NCBI RefSeq assembly: GCF_900172335.1
Contig: NZ_FWFX01000002.1
Location: 1 to 64,000, forward strand
Length of the DNA stretch: 64,000 bases
Origin: Roseovarius albus
GTDB lineage: Bacteria; Pseudomonadota; Alphaproteobacteria; Rhodobacterales; Rhodobacteraceae
Reading direction: 5' to 3'
Below the pieces are notes generated by a model. That model made no database searches. It had not been told where the DNA came from and worked only from the letters and a program-made list of their open reading frames with translations. The position numbers were made by a program, and so were the translations under genes. Below, piece after piece: positions 7,463-16,137 of this stretch (the stretch's first letter is position 1; the number at the start of each line of letters is the position of its first letter).

Positions 7463-8491
7463 TTAGGGGGAGAGCGGTGTTAACTGTGTTTCTGGCGTTA
7501 GCATATGCCATACCGGGACAGTGAAGCTTTCAGAGTAGTCCAGATCCTCGGGGGTCTCATTGCCTGTCTGAAACTCATAGATTTCAAGCTGAGCTTCGGC
7601 CTCGCTATAATTGCGAAAGTCATGGTCGACTTTGACCAGACATCCGTTTTCCCAGAATTTGGCGGAGGAATAATAATCACCTACCTTCGCGGCAAATGCA
7701 TCCGGCTCAGGTATTTCTTTCGGATTTCGAGTACCATAAACACCTTGTCGAACTTCCTTAAAATACTGCGCTGCGGACGTGTAATCCGGGCGTGCGGCCT
7801 GTTTGTTGGCCGCCCAGAAATTGTCGCACAGCGCCGTCAGGTTCTCTAGCGCGGGCGTTTCTGGCAGTTCAGCCCCCACCACCTCAATGTTCGCCATTAC
7901 AGCGTCGCCAATGGTTGATATGTAATACATCGACTCTGGTCTGGTGGTCAGGATACGCTGATACAGAAAATTGTTCATCGCAATGACGCCGTGCTCTTCG
8001 TGCAGATTGATGGCAAAGATCTGTTCGGCCGATGTCAGGGCTGTCTCAAACGCATTGTTCACCAGCGCCGCTGGATAAGAGCCACCACTTTGCAGGTTCA
8101 ACGATGGCGCATGAAATCCAAGGCGTGCTCCGGGTTCTATGGCACGCTGTTGAAATCGGATGTTTGCCGTTCCCGTATTGATCGATCCTCCCAGAAAAGC
8201 CAGCGCACAGGCGCTTTCGCAACGCTCCTCCGCCAGAACCCTCGTCTTGATGTTGCCGTCCCAGATCACATCAAAGATTTTTCTGCCTTCAATCAAAGAC
8301 CCGCCGGGGCTGTTGAGGCAGAGCACGACCCCGTCATATGTGCTGCTCAGTGGCGCGACTTGGGTCGCATCGCCATCTTCAATCGGCCCTTCCAACCGGT
8401 AATCACAGACCGGATGGTCAACTGCAAAGACATTGGCGGAAAGCAGAGGGGTGGCTAGAAAAGTGAAGCAAAGGGCAAAGAGATATTTCAA
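7463..8491 (-). CDS. ClpP/SppA-like periplasmic protein (COG3904-type)
   Basis: The 342-residue protein has a Sec signal peptide (hydrophobic to about residue 23, cleaved after NVFA). The domain that follows resembles the ClpP/crotonase fold: DGVVLCLNSPGGSLIEG followed by ERCESACALAFLGG, the positions of the oxyanion loop and the nucleophilic serine of SppA/ClpP-like proteases. The second half (from about residue 215) is not recognised and has several tryptophans and an acidic end. It is probably a periplasmic hydrolase or an inactive homologue. It converges with paralogue 1 and is divergent from the gene at 8635. Confidence 0.65.
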   Translation of the reverse strand: MKYLFALCFTFLATPLLSANVFAVDHPVCDYRLEGPIEDGDATQVAPLSSTYDGVVLCLNSPGGSLIEGRKIFDVIWDGNIKTRVLAEERCESACALAFLGGSINTGTANIRFQQRAIEPGARLGFHAPSLNLQSGGSYPAALVNNAFETALTSAEQIFAINLHEEHGVIAMNNFLYQRILTTRPESMYYISTIGDAVMANIEVVGAELPETPALENLTALCDNFWAANKQAARPDYTSAAQYFKEVRQGVYGTRNPKEIPEPDAFAAKVGDYYSSAKFWENGCLVKVDHDFRNYSEAEAQLEIYEFQTGNETPEDLDYSESFTVPVWHMLTPETQLTPLSP

Positions 8492-8634
8492 CGTGGGGCT
8501 CCAGAACGAACGTATGTCCCAAGCCTAGCGCACGAAAACTGATGTGCACAGGCCGTTCCTGCGGCTCTAGAGTTGACTACCCGCTGAAATTGCACCCCTA
8601 TAGGTCGTGTTGGGAAGCAGCGCGAAAGTGGACA

Positions 8635-9813
8635 ATGCGAAGAATTACGAGTTGCGTGCAAAGCCGGGGTGCCGCGCTTTTCGGCCTGTTTTTGATTTGC
8701 TTGAGCTTGCATCATACAGATAGTGCCACAGCCCAGACCCGATACAAATACGAACACCTTGTCCGGATTACTGCTGCGTTGGAGTTTGATGGCGAGTTGA
8801 TTGAGATCGACAGCCTCTTTGATTGTCGTAGTAAATATGAAGGTCCGGCCTCGCGAGCGGTTCAACTGGGGTTTAATTTGACACCTTCATTGGTGGCCTA
8901 TGAGACACGCGAGGGCGGCATGATCCTGTTGCGAATCCCGCCTACAATTTGCGGTCAGGATTCAGCCACTTGGGCTGGGTATGAGAAGTCCCCGAAGTTT
9001 CCAGAAGCTTGGACCCCGATCATAGATTGGTACGACAGCCGTGATCTGGATCAGGTCACGAAAGGCGAGACCTATTGGAGCGAAACAGCGCTGAAAAATC
9101 CGAATGGGCGCCTGAAGATTGTTGAAAGATTTAGTTTGACGATCCCGGAAACAACCGACGAATCGCTGAAAGAACACGAAGCACAATTGCTCAAGCACGG
9201 GCTCTGGCGTCATGATCCACCAATATTGCAGGTCGATGGTCCTCGAGCTCGAAGCTTGCCTTGGTATATACGAATACCTCGCTCGGAATGGTCACAGCCG
9301 CCTGCATACCTGCGAGCGCCAGACAGGCCGCCCGACCCAGAAGGATTGCGAGATTTTCTTGACGCTTTGCCTATGGATGAAGGCCTGATGTTTCTTGGTG
9401 AATTTTACGTAGACGGTACCTTTAGCGAAGCTGTGAGCTTTTCAATTGGCGGCCTATTAACAGGCCGCTCAGGCAGTGCCGACGATCTCTATTATCATGG
9501 AATTCCGCAAAAGAACGAATTTCGCTGGGGAATGTATGTAAATGAACGCTCGTGGAATGAAGCGCAAATAAAGAGAGAACGCTTACCATATTATGATGAT
9601 TGGATTCCTCTGGATTTGGAGGAAGGGGTATATGTTTTGCGACCTGATACACCAGGAATGAAATACCGAAATAATCGTAAACCTGAGGACTTTGGGCTCC
9701 AAGAGCGCAAGCTGAATTTACTTGGAAAATCCTTTGTGAATGGCCCCTACAATTGGAAAAAGGCAAATTTGATTTTTGATCTTCAAACTCGCGATCTTTG
9801 GGTCAGGAGGTAA
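8635..9813 (+). CDS. Secreted protein of unknown function, 392 residues
   Basis: I recognise no family. From the ATG at 8635 the product opens with a basic N-terminus and a hydrophobic stretch (ALFGLFLICLSL) ending TATAQ, a probable signal peptide; this is why the upstream ATG at 8542 was rejected. The mature part is rich in Trp, Tyr and Pro, contains two WxxR/IPRSEW-like blocks, and ends WVRR. It converges with the PuuD-like gene, and the two stop regions overlap by 11 bp. Codon use is less GC-biased than in the housekeeping genes, especially after about 9240, suggesting relaxed selection or transfer. Confidence 0.6.
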   Translation: MRRITSCVQSRGAALFGLFLICLSLHHTDSATAQTRYKYEHLVRITAALEFDGELIEIDSLFDCRSKYEGPASRAVQLGFNLTPSLVAYETREGGMILLRIPPTICGQDSATWAGYEKSPKFPEAWTPIIDWYDSRDLDQVTKGETYWSETALKNPNGRLKIVERFSLTIPETTDESLKEHEAQLLKHGLWRHDPPILQVDGPRARSLPWYIRIPRSEWSQPPAYLRAPDRPPDPEGLRDFLDALPMDEGLMFLGEFYVDGTFSEAVSFSIGGLLTGRSGSADDLYYHGIPQKNEFRWGMYVNERSWNEAQIKRERLPYYDDWIPLDLEEGVYVLRPDTPGMKYRNNRKPEDFGLQERKLNLLGKSFVNGPYNWKKANLIFDLQTRDLWVRR

Positions 9814-10540
9814 CCTCTGACTGACTGGCAACAGCCACCAACCCATCAAACAACCGCTGCTGGCTCGGTTCTGTCTCTGCCGACATCTCAGGGTGCCATT
9901 GCACGCCGATCAGATAGGGATGGTCAGTGACTTCCAGCGCCTCGACAATCCCGTCGGCGGCCGTGGCCGCAACAGTCAATCCCTCGGCCACATCTTTGAT
10001 GCCTTGGTGATGGCCGGAGTAGGGGGCAGGGGTCTGCGCCTGCATCACCCGGTAAAGGTTTGAGCTCTCATCCACCTGCACCTCTTGTTGTGTCCACAAA
10101 CCATCCGTGCCCCGGTGAATATCCTGCCCAATCGCGCCTTTGATGTCCTCGTGCAATGTGCCGCCCAAAGCGACATTCATCATCTGCATGCCCCGACACA
10201 CAAACAGGGCCGGCTTGCGACGTTGTTCAATCAACGCGCGTGTCAGATCTAACTCAGCCTGATCGCGCTTAGGCGAGGGTGGAAACAGGGAAGGGTGGTC
10301 AGGATCGCCATCATAGAGCGTCGGCGCAATATCGGTTCCCCCCGAGATGACAAACCCCTCTGCCAGGTCCAACCACTCCGTCACATCCGCTGCATCCGGC
10401 GGCAAAAGCACCGGCACACCCCCGGCGCGCCGTACCGCATCCACATAGAGCGCGGGCGAGGTGTAGTGCCGATCATAAAGCGCATCCTGTACGATCTGAT
10501 CGTTTGGGGCGTGGGTGGTGATACCAATAATAGGGCGCAT
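9803..10540 (-). CDS. Gamma-glutamyl-gamma-aminobutyrate hydrolase family protein (PuuD-like class I amidotransferase)
   Basis: The 245-residue protein has the peptidase C26 layout. It opens RPIIGITTHAPND, followed by ISGGTDIAP, then the nucleophile elbow FVCRGMQMMNVALGG with the catalytic cysteine, the SGHHQGI block, and GVQWHPEMS with the catalytic His and Glu. Relatives hydrolyse gamma-glutamylated amines such as gamma-Glu-GABA in putrescine breakdown. The internal ATG at 10540 was preferred to 10606 because the family starts here and AAGAGA precedes it. No other putrescine genes are nearby, so the substrate is open. Confidence 0.85.
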   Translation of the reverse strand: MRPIIGITTHAPNDQIVQDALYDRHYTSPALYVDAVRRAGGVPVLLPPDAADVTEWLDLAEGFVISGGTDIAPTLYDGDPDHPSLFPPSPKRDQAELDLTRALIEQRRKPALFVCRGMQMMNVALGGTLHEDIKGAIGQDIHRGTDGLWTQQEVQVDESSNLYRVMQAQTPAPYSGHHQGIKDVAEGLTVAATAADGIVEALEVTDHPYLIGVQWHPEMSAETEPSQQRLFDGLVAVASQSEVTS

Positions 10541-10640
10541 CGATGGTCTCTTGTTCAGCCTGGGCAGAGACAGACGAGGATCTTCGCGCAATGTCAAGAT
10601 GGCCATGATTTGTGCGGGTTTCCATAAACGTGATCTTAAT

Positions 10641-10653
10641 GTGATCTGATCAC
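10641..10653. promoter_or_regulatory. Palindrome GTGATCTGATCAC upstream of outer-membrane protein paralogue 2
   Basis: A perfect 13-bp palindrome lies 64 bp before the start of the gene at 10717. It sits next to a half-copy GTGATC at 10630-10635. With the flanking bases it reads TGTGA-N5-TCACG, similar to a CRP/FNR-family operator but with a 5-bp spacer. It could regulate either divergent gene. Confidence 0.4.
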
Positions 10654-10716
10654 GCTCGGGTTGTTCTTGCTGGAATCACAATTCTGCAGTACGCTGAAGA
10701 GAGTGAGGATTCTCAT

Positions 10717-11232
10717 ATGGTTAAGCCGATTACGATACTATCAGTTGTGGCATCATTCTTCGCCACGCCGGCGCTCTCTCAGGATTGGACTGGATTCTAT
10801 GCAGGCGGGGAGCTTGGCTTCGCTGATCTAGACGCAAGCCCCGGCCCCTCAGACAGCGGTTTTATCGGCGGATTTTTGACCGGATATGATTATGATCTGG
10901 GGGATTGGGTCGTGGGAGCCGGTCTGGATTATGATTTCTCCGACATCAGCCTTGGTACAACCGATGTGGACTCGATTTATCGGGTCAAGGCCCGAGGCGG
11001 CTACAAGGCGGGTGACGGCCTGATTTATGCAACGACTGGCTATGCGCACATTGATACCGACAATGCGGGCGATGATGGCGGGTATTTCATCGGGGGCGGG
11101 TATGAGCGTCTGCTCAGTGACCAATTCAGTGTGGGCGGTGAACTGCTGTATCACATGATTGAAAACTTCAACTCCGGAGCCGTCGATATCGATGGAACTT
11201 CGGTGCAGTTTCGCGGCTCATTCAGATTTTAA
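10717..11232 (+). CDS. Small outer-membrane beta-barrel protein, paralogue 2
   Basis: The 171-residue protein has a signal peptide ending TPALS and enters the barrel directly at QDWTGFYAGGELGFA. It shares with paralogue 1 the blocks GYDYDLGDWVVGAGLDYDF, RVKARGGYK, LIYATTGYAH and FSVGGELLYH, and ends with phenylalanine (FRGSFRF). The barrel is the same length but the N-terminal linker is missing. The ribosome binding site is GTGAGGA. The palindrome 64 bp upstream suggests separate regulation from its sisters. Function is unknown. Confidence 0.85.
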   Translation: MVKPITILSVVASFFATPALSQDWTGFYAGGELGFADLDASPGPSDSGFIGGFLTGYDYDLGDWVVGAGLDYDFSDISLGTTDVDSIYRVKARGGYKAGDGLIYATTGYAHIDTDNAGDDGGYFIGGGYERLLSDQFSVGGELLYHMIENFNSGAVDIDGTSVQFRGSFRF

Positions 11233-11655
11233 AGCAAAAATAGTATTCAATGCTAAAAAGACTCAACTGAGATCTTCTCAGGTTAATTTTTTCATACTTT
11301 TTCATACATTGCTTATTCGGATCAATGGGATAGCCATGATGAAAAGTATCTCGTTCTACCAAAGGTTACAGCTGCTTGGCTGTATCAAAGTTATCCACAC
11401 CCGGCATCGGAAAGATAGCAACTGAAAACCCTAAAAATAGCATCAATAGCAAGGACAGCATGTTGCATTGTGGCGCAAATAATACTCGAGATTTCTAAGT
11501 TTTCTCAAATTTTCAGGAATCTTGTTAACTTCTTAAAGAGGGTATATCAAAGAGTTAACGCTTCTTAGGCTTGTAGTTTCAGCGCGAAACAGTGCTCTAG
11601 CTTGAATCGAACGCGTGATACGGACAATTTTTTTGGATATTGATTGGATACTAAA
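11233..11655. other. AT-rich non-coding stretch of 423 bp between outer-membrane protein paralogues 2 and 3
   Basis: No supported gene is present. There is a perfect 10-bp tandem repeat TTTTTCATAC (11288-11297 and 11298-11307). Two GTTAAC sites lie in AT-rich sequence (11524-11570) about 90-130 bp before paralogue 3, where its promoter should be. The stretch is clearly AT-richer than the flanking genes. Confidence 0.5.
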
Positions 11656-12213
11656 ATGACCAGATTACTTTCTTTCTCCGCATTGGTTGCCGCATCCCTG
11701 ACCGCCGCCCCAGCTGTCGCTGGCGATTGGACCGGCGGTTATGTTGGTGGACAATTCGGTTTCGGGACATTCGATAGCAATATCTCGTCTGATGATACCA
11801 GTTTCATCGGCGGCATCATCGCCGGGTATGATTATGACTTCGGTGAGTGGGTTGTCGGTGCCGGGATAGATTTAGATTTCACAGATGCAACTCTGCCCGA
11901 TTCCGCAGGTGGTTCTCTGGAAACAAAAAGCCTTCTACGGCTCAAGGTTCGGGGTGGATATGATTTTGGCGATGGATTGCTTTACGCAACCGGCGGCTAT
12001 GCTCACCTGTATGGCGATGTGAATTCGACGATTGGCAATAGTGGGTCAGCTGATGACGGCGGCTATTTCATAGGTGCAGGCTATGAGCATCTAGTTTCGG
12101 GGCAAGTCAGCGTTGCCGGGGAAATTCTTTACCACAGTTTTGATGACTATACGCGGAACGGAGTCGACGTCGATGCGACCACCTATCAGCTCCGCGTGGC
12201 ATACCGCTTCTGA
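11656..12213 (+). CDS. Small outer-membrane beta-barrel protein, paralogue 3
   Basis: The ATG at 11656 gives 185 residues; an upstream TTG at 11644 is less likely. The signal peptide ends APAVAG, followed by DWTGGYVGGQFGFG. Shared blocks are SFIGGIIAGYDYDFGEWVVGAG (split by eye into two strands), LLRLKVRGGYDFG, LLYATGGYAH, GGYFIGAGYEHLVSG and VAGEILYH, and the last residues are RVAYRF with C-terminal Phe. Its loops differ most from the other two, and its upstream region is AT-rich. It converges with the EamA gene with only 12 bp between stops. Confidence 0.85.
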   Translation: MTRLLSFSALVAASLTAAPAVAGDWTGGYVGGQFGFGTFDSNISSDDTSFIGGIIAGYDYDFGEWVVGAGIDLDFTDATLPDSAGGSLETKSLLRLKVRGGYDFGDGLLYATGGYAHLYGDVNSTIGNSGSADDGGYFIGAGYEHLVSGQVSVAGEILYHSFDDYTRNGVDVDATTYQLRVAYRF

Positions 12214-12225
12214 TCTGCAAGGATC

Positions 12226-13137
12226 TTATTTGACAGGGGCCGTCTCGGTTGAGGCGGTCTCTTCATTTTTAAGCAGCATTAACAAGGCAACTACAGTCAA
12301 AACCACCCCGACCAGCACCAGCCCCCGTGGTGCGCCATGCCCCAACGCGATCTGCCAGCAGATCACCCAGCTTGGTGTCAGATAAGTATATGCCATCACC
12401 TTTGCACTGGGCAGGCGGAGCGAGGCATATTGCAACAACACAAAGGTCATCGCCGTGGCCGCAATGGCGGTGTAAATGATCGTGATCCAGACAATCACGG
12501 GCAGGTCGCCCCAATCGGTTGCGCGGATGTCTCCCCAGCCAGCCACCAGCAGCACAATCACCACGGCTGCGGTTGTGCCAAAGGAAAACACCACTGGGCG
12601 CTCCCCGCGGTTCAGCTTGCGCACCAGCGGGGTATAGAAAGCATGTGCCATGCAACCCCAGAAATAGATCATCTCACCACGCCCGATCTCAAAGTCGCGA
12701 AAGGCGCTCCAGTCGGCCCGAAAAATGACCCACAAGGCCCCGATTGCGCCCACAAACAGGCCCAATGCCATTCGTGACGTTGTGATCTGGCGCATCAACA
12801 GATAGCCAAATACCCCGGACATAATTGGCGTCAGGGTAAACACGGCCGAGGCGGACACTGGCGGCGCGGTTTTCAACCCCTCGAACATCAGCACAAAATA
12901 CAACCCCATCGCCGCCCCCAAAAAGAGATAGCGCCATGGCGCATGAAAGGCGGTTCGCGGGATGCCCCCGGTGACCATGGCTGCCACGCCCACCAGCACG
13001 GCTGCGATGACAAACCGCACCGCATTCAGGGCTGTGGGGGATATCTCTCCGGCGGCCATCGACCCAAGGGCAAAGGAGCCGGCAACCAGCCCGGAAAACC
13101 CGAGCATCGCCAGATGCCCGCGCAGCGCAGGGGTCAT
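12226..13137 (-). CDS. EamA-family drug/metabolite transporter
   Basis: This is a 303-residue inner-membrane exporter with about ten hydrophobic segments and two EamA repeats. The first begins at MLGFSGLVAGSFALGSM, the second around FWGCMAHAFYTPLVRKL. The ATG at 13137 was chosen over 13263 because it overlaps the LysR stop in an ATGA arrangement and removes a non-membrane extension. Translational coupling to the LysR gene suggests the regulator controls or senses the transported compound. Substrate unknown. Confidence 0.85.
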   Translation of the reverse strand: MTPALRGHLAMLGFSGLVAGSFALGSMAAGEISPTALNAVRFVIAAVLVGVAAMVTGGIPRTAFHAPWRYLFLGAAMGLYFVLMFEGLKTAPPVSASAVFTLTPIMSGVFGYLLMRQITTSRMALGLFVGAIGALWVIFRADWSAFRDFEIGRGEMIYFWGCMAHAFYTPLVRKLNRGERPVVFSFGTTAAVVIVLLVAGWGDIRATDWGDLPVIVWITIIYTAIAATAMTFVLLQYASLRLPSAKVMAYTYLTPSWVICWQIALGHGAPRGLVLVGVVLTVVALLMLLKNEETASTETAPVK

Positions 13138-14015
13138 GGTGTTTGCCAGGTTTTCGCCTGATCTTTGAGGAACGACAGGAATGCCTGCACTTTGGTTGTC
13201 CGGTGCAGATCCATATGGGTGACCAGCCACAGGGGCGATTCCCACTCGGGCCGTGGTGGACATACTTGAATCAGCCCTTCGGTTTCCTCGGCATGTTGGA
13301 TCGGCGCAAATCCGATCCCTGCGCCATCTTTGATTGCCCGACGCTGGGCGTGAATGTCGTCGCTTCTAAAGACGATACAATGGCTTGGTACTGTTTCATG
13401 CAACCACTTCAAAAATGGGGCTCGCGTGTTTCTGTCATCCATGCTGATAAACCGGTGGTTGGCGTAATCCTCTTCGCTGTCCGGCATCCCATGGCGTTCA
13501 ACATACATCTTGCTCGCATACATCGCGAACTGATGCGTCATGAAGGGCTGCACTACATTGTCAGGCTGATCGGGGATGTTGCCCGCCCGGATCGCCACAT
13601 GTGCTTCACCGTATTCCAGCCGAAACAGACGGTTGCCTGTCAGATAGCGGACGATAATCTCGGGATGTAGCCGCTGGAACTCAGCCAAAACCGGCACAAA
13701 CAGGTGTCCCTGACCATCTAATGATGTGACAATCAGCTCGCCGCTCACATCATTACCGCGACCTTTGATGCGCCCTGACAACTGGCTGAACTGATCATCC
13801 GTGGCCTGCGCAACCCGCAACAGGTCTTCGCCAGCTTCGGTGGGTGAATAGCCCCGTGCATGGCGTTGGAACAGCTTCACGCCCAGCCGTTCCTCCAGCG
13901 CATCAATGTGCCGAATAACCGTCGCATGATGCACGCCCAGAATTTCAGCCGCGCCGCTAACGGTGCCGATCCGCGCCACATTATACGCCGTGCGAATTTC
14001 GTCCCAATTGTCCAC
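13134..14015 (-). CDS. LysR-family transcriptional regulator
   Basis: The 293-residue protein has an N-terminal winged helix (AYNVARIGTVSGAAEILGVHHATVIRHI split across the recognition helix) and a C-terminal periplasmic-binding-like effector domain (GELIVTSLDGQGHLFVPVL onward). Its stop overlaps the start of the EamA transporter gene, so the two are translated together. An unusual feature is a strongly His-rich recognition region (VHHATVIRHID). Probable role: local control of the exporter. Confidence 0.85.
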   Translation of the reverse strand: MDNWDEIRTAYNVARIGTVSGAAEILGVHHATVIRHIDALEERLGVKLFQRHARGYSPTEAGEDLLRVAQATDDQFSQLSGRIKGRGNDVSGELIVTSLDGQGHLFVPVLAEFQRLHPEIIVRYLTGNRLFRLEYGEAHVAIRAGNIPDQPDNVVQPFMTHQFAMYASKMYVERHGMPDSEEDYANHRFISMDDRNTRAPFLKWLHETVPSHCIVFRSDDIHAQRRAIKDGAGIGFAPIQHAEETEGLIQVCPPRPEWESPLWLVTHMDLHRTTKVQAFLSFLKDQAKTWQTP

Positions 14016-14116
14016 GCGTCACCTGTGCAGAAATTAACATACCTAATTACTGCTTCCCGATTGCGTTCAGAAATGCAAGATATTTCCCAACCCCCTGAAC
14101 AGGGAAGAGGGATGGA

Positions 14117-14659
14117 ATGAAAATCAAACATGATACTCCGGATCTTCTGATCGCCGGGGAAACCCCGTGGTTTATTGCCATCATGTTGTTGTTTTTTACA
14201 CTGATTTTTGTCGGCATCGGTATGTTGGTGGTGTCCGAAGGAATCTGGGCTGGGTTGATCTTTGTCATTGTCGGCGGCGGCCTCGGTATTGGGGCCATGG
14301 GCGTCTTTGTCGAGCGGCTTCAGGTCATTCTGGACGCGCAGGCCAAAACCCTCACCATGCGCAGCCGCACGCTGTTTCAATACAAAGAAGATGTCATCCC
14401 GCTTGAGAACGTGATCCGCGCCGCAACCGAAAGCAGCCTCAGCGGTAGCCACTCAGATGATTTTGATAAACCACGTCAACGGGTCTCACGTCTGGTCTTT
14501 GTCCTGCACGATGGGGCAGGTACTGGTAGCACGGTGATCCAACCCATGACCTCGGTGATGTCCAGCGGCGGGGCGGCGGGCAATGTCACGCGTGAGATCA
14601 ACGAATGGCTTAAAGCACATCGCGGTGTCGATGCACTGCTAGATCCCGAGCCCAGCTGA
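14117..14659 (+). CDS. Membrane protein of unknown function, tandem copy 1
   Basis: The 180-residue protein has two membrane segments near the N-terminus (about residues 17-58), then a soluble domain with an ERLQVILDAQAKTLTMRSR strand pattern resembling a PH-like fold. The next gene is a clear paralogue (same start KI-HDTPDLLI-GE-PWF and the same two-helix pattern). Function is not known. It is divergent from the LysR gene. Confidence 0.7.
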   Translation: MKIKHDTPDLLIAGETPWFIAIMLLFFTLIFVGIGMLVVSEGIWAGLIFVIVGGGLGIGAMGVFVERLQVILDAQAKTLTMRSRTLFQYKEDVIPLENVIRAATESSLSGSHSDDFDKPRQRVSRLVFVLHDGAGTGSTVIQPMTSVMSSGGAAGNVTREINEWLKAHRGVDALLDPEPS

Positions 14660-14669
14660 GGAGACAGCC

Positions 14670-15191
14670 CTGAAGATCGAACATAACACCCCGGATCTGC
14701 TGATCGTCGGCGAAAAGCCGTGGTTTGTTTGCATCGCCACCTTCATCTTCACCATGGCCTGGGCCGTGCCCGGTGTCCTGCTTTTGACCATGGGTGATTG
14801 GATCGGCGTCGTGATTGCGCTTCTGGGTGTAGGGATGGGCGTCGCGGCGATGGGAATCTTTGGTGAACGTCTTCAAATCATACTGGATGAACAAGCGGGA
14901 ACGGCCACAATTCGGAACCGCACGATTTTCCGTCATAAAGAGGAGTTATTTCCCCTCAAAGATCTGCAAAAGGCCGATCGCGAAACCACACTGACCAGCA
15001 GCGCCTCAGATCCGACCGAACTGCGGTATGTGGTGGGTCGTCCAGCGTTGATTTTAGACGACGGATCAGGGCAGGGCGCAGGACAAGGGACGGTGCGCCA
15101 CCTGATTACTGGTAACTATTCAAACAGTGGGAGTGCCGAGATTCTGGTCAAGGCGATCAATAATTGGCTGGAATTGAGAGAAAAACGTTAA
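14670..15191 (+). CDS. Membrane protein of unknown function, tandem copy 2, probable CTG start
   Basis: The frame is homologous to copy 1 from its first codon: the segment after CTG reads KIEHNTPDLLIVGEKPWF against KIKHDTPDLLIAGETPWF in copy 1. An in-frame TAG at 14640-14642 and the lack of any ATG, GTG or TTG before 14754 leave CTG at 14670 as the only start that keeps the conserved N-terminus. GAGGAGA lies 6 bp upstream. The product is 173 residues with two N-terminal membrane segments and a soluble domain. The first conventional start (ATG 14754) would cut into the first membrane helix. It follows copy 1 after 10 bp. Confidence 0.75.
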   Translation: MKIEHNTPDLLIVGEKPWFVCIATFIFTMAWAVPGVLLLTMGDWIGVVIALLGVGMGVAAMGIFGERLQIILDEQAGTATIRNRTIFRHKEELFPLKDLQKADRETTLTSSASDPTELRYVVGRPALILDDGSGQGAGQGTVRHLITGNYSNSGSAEILVKAINNWLELREKR

Positions 15192-15234
15192 ACTTTCATT
15201 TCCCTGAACGCCTTGATCTCTATAAACATCTCGC

Positions 15235-16044
15235 ATGTTCATTGCCACCGCCATTGTTTTGATCGCCGCCTGTGCCTTTGGCTTTCACCTCTGGTCAAAA
15301 AAACAGGCGCGGCGGCAACTACTAGATTCCGCCCTGACGGAACACGAGCGAACTATCATTCGCCAGCAGGTCCCCCTGATTCAACGCCTCCCGGCCAAGC
15401 ACCAAGGCAAACTCGAAGGTAAGATCTGTCTCTTTCTCGATCAGGTCGAATTCTTTGGTTGCAACGGGCTTGAAGTCACCGAAGAAATGCAGCTCTCGAT
15501 CGCGGCACAGGCCTGTTTGCTCGTGGTTAACAGCAGTACTTGGTACGACAATCTCAGTTCAATCCTGATTTATCCAAGCGCTTTTAAATCCAAGCAAAAA
15601 GCACGCAACGGTTTTGTTGTATCCGAGAAGGACATCGTTCGCACTGGCGAAAGCTGGTCGCGCGGTCCGGTGGTGCTGTCGTGGGCGCATAGTCAGCAGG
15701 GTGCATTGAACGATCACGACGGCCACAACGTGGTGCTGCACGAATTCGCCCACCAGATTGATGATCTTTCGGGCCGTACCAACGGCGTCCCCATCCTCAG
15801 CGAGGGGCAGACCTTCGCCGAATGGGAACGTGTTTTTCTCACGGCTTATGAAGCGCACTTACAGGCCGTCGAACGCGGTCAGAACACTGTCATCGACCCC
15901 TACGGTGCGGAGGGCCACGAAGAGTTCTTTGCCGTCTCAGTCGAAGTCTTCTTCGAAAGACCTGCGGTCCTTAAGGAAGATGCTCCCGAGGTTTACGAAC
16001 AACTCGCGAAGTTGTTCAAGCTTGAGCCGATTACTTGGCACTAA
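15235..16044 (+). CDS. mtfA: MtfA-type zinc-dependent peptidase (M90 family)
   Basis: The 269-residue protein has a single N-terminal membrane segment (residues 3-19), then the M90 domain with the zinc site H169-E170-x-x-H173 (HEFAHQID). A downstream FFAVSVEVFFE block (about 231-241) supplies the third ligand region. In enteric bacteria MtfA binds the glucose repressor Mlc and has aminopeptidase activity. Mlc is not evident here, so the regulatory role should not be assumed. The N-terminal anchor places the peptidase domain at the membrane. Confidence 0.88.
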   Translation: MFIATAIVLIAACAFGFHLWSKKQARRQLLDSALTEHERTIIRQQVPLIQRLPAKHQGKLEGKICLFLDQVEFFGCNGLEVTEEMQLSIAAQACLLVVNSSTWYDNLSSILIYPSAFKSKQKARNGFVVSEKDIVRTGESWSRGPVVLSWAHSQQGALNDHDGHNVVLHEFAHQIDDLSGRTNGVPILSEGQTFAEWERVFLTAYEAHLQAVERGQNTVIDPYGAEGHEEFFAVSVEVFFERPAVLKEDAPEVYEQLAKLFKLEPITWH

Positions 16045-16137
16045 TTTCTGAAGATGGTTGTAGATTCTGGCGTGCAATCCCCTCACAATTAATCTAGCAG
16101 ATTCCCTGTCGTGAATACTTTGGGCAGGTCCTTCTAA

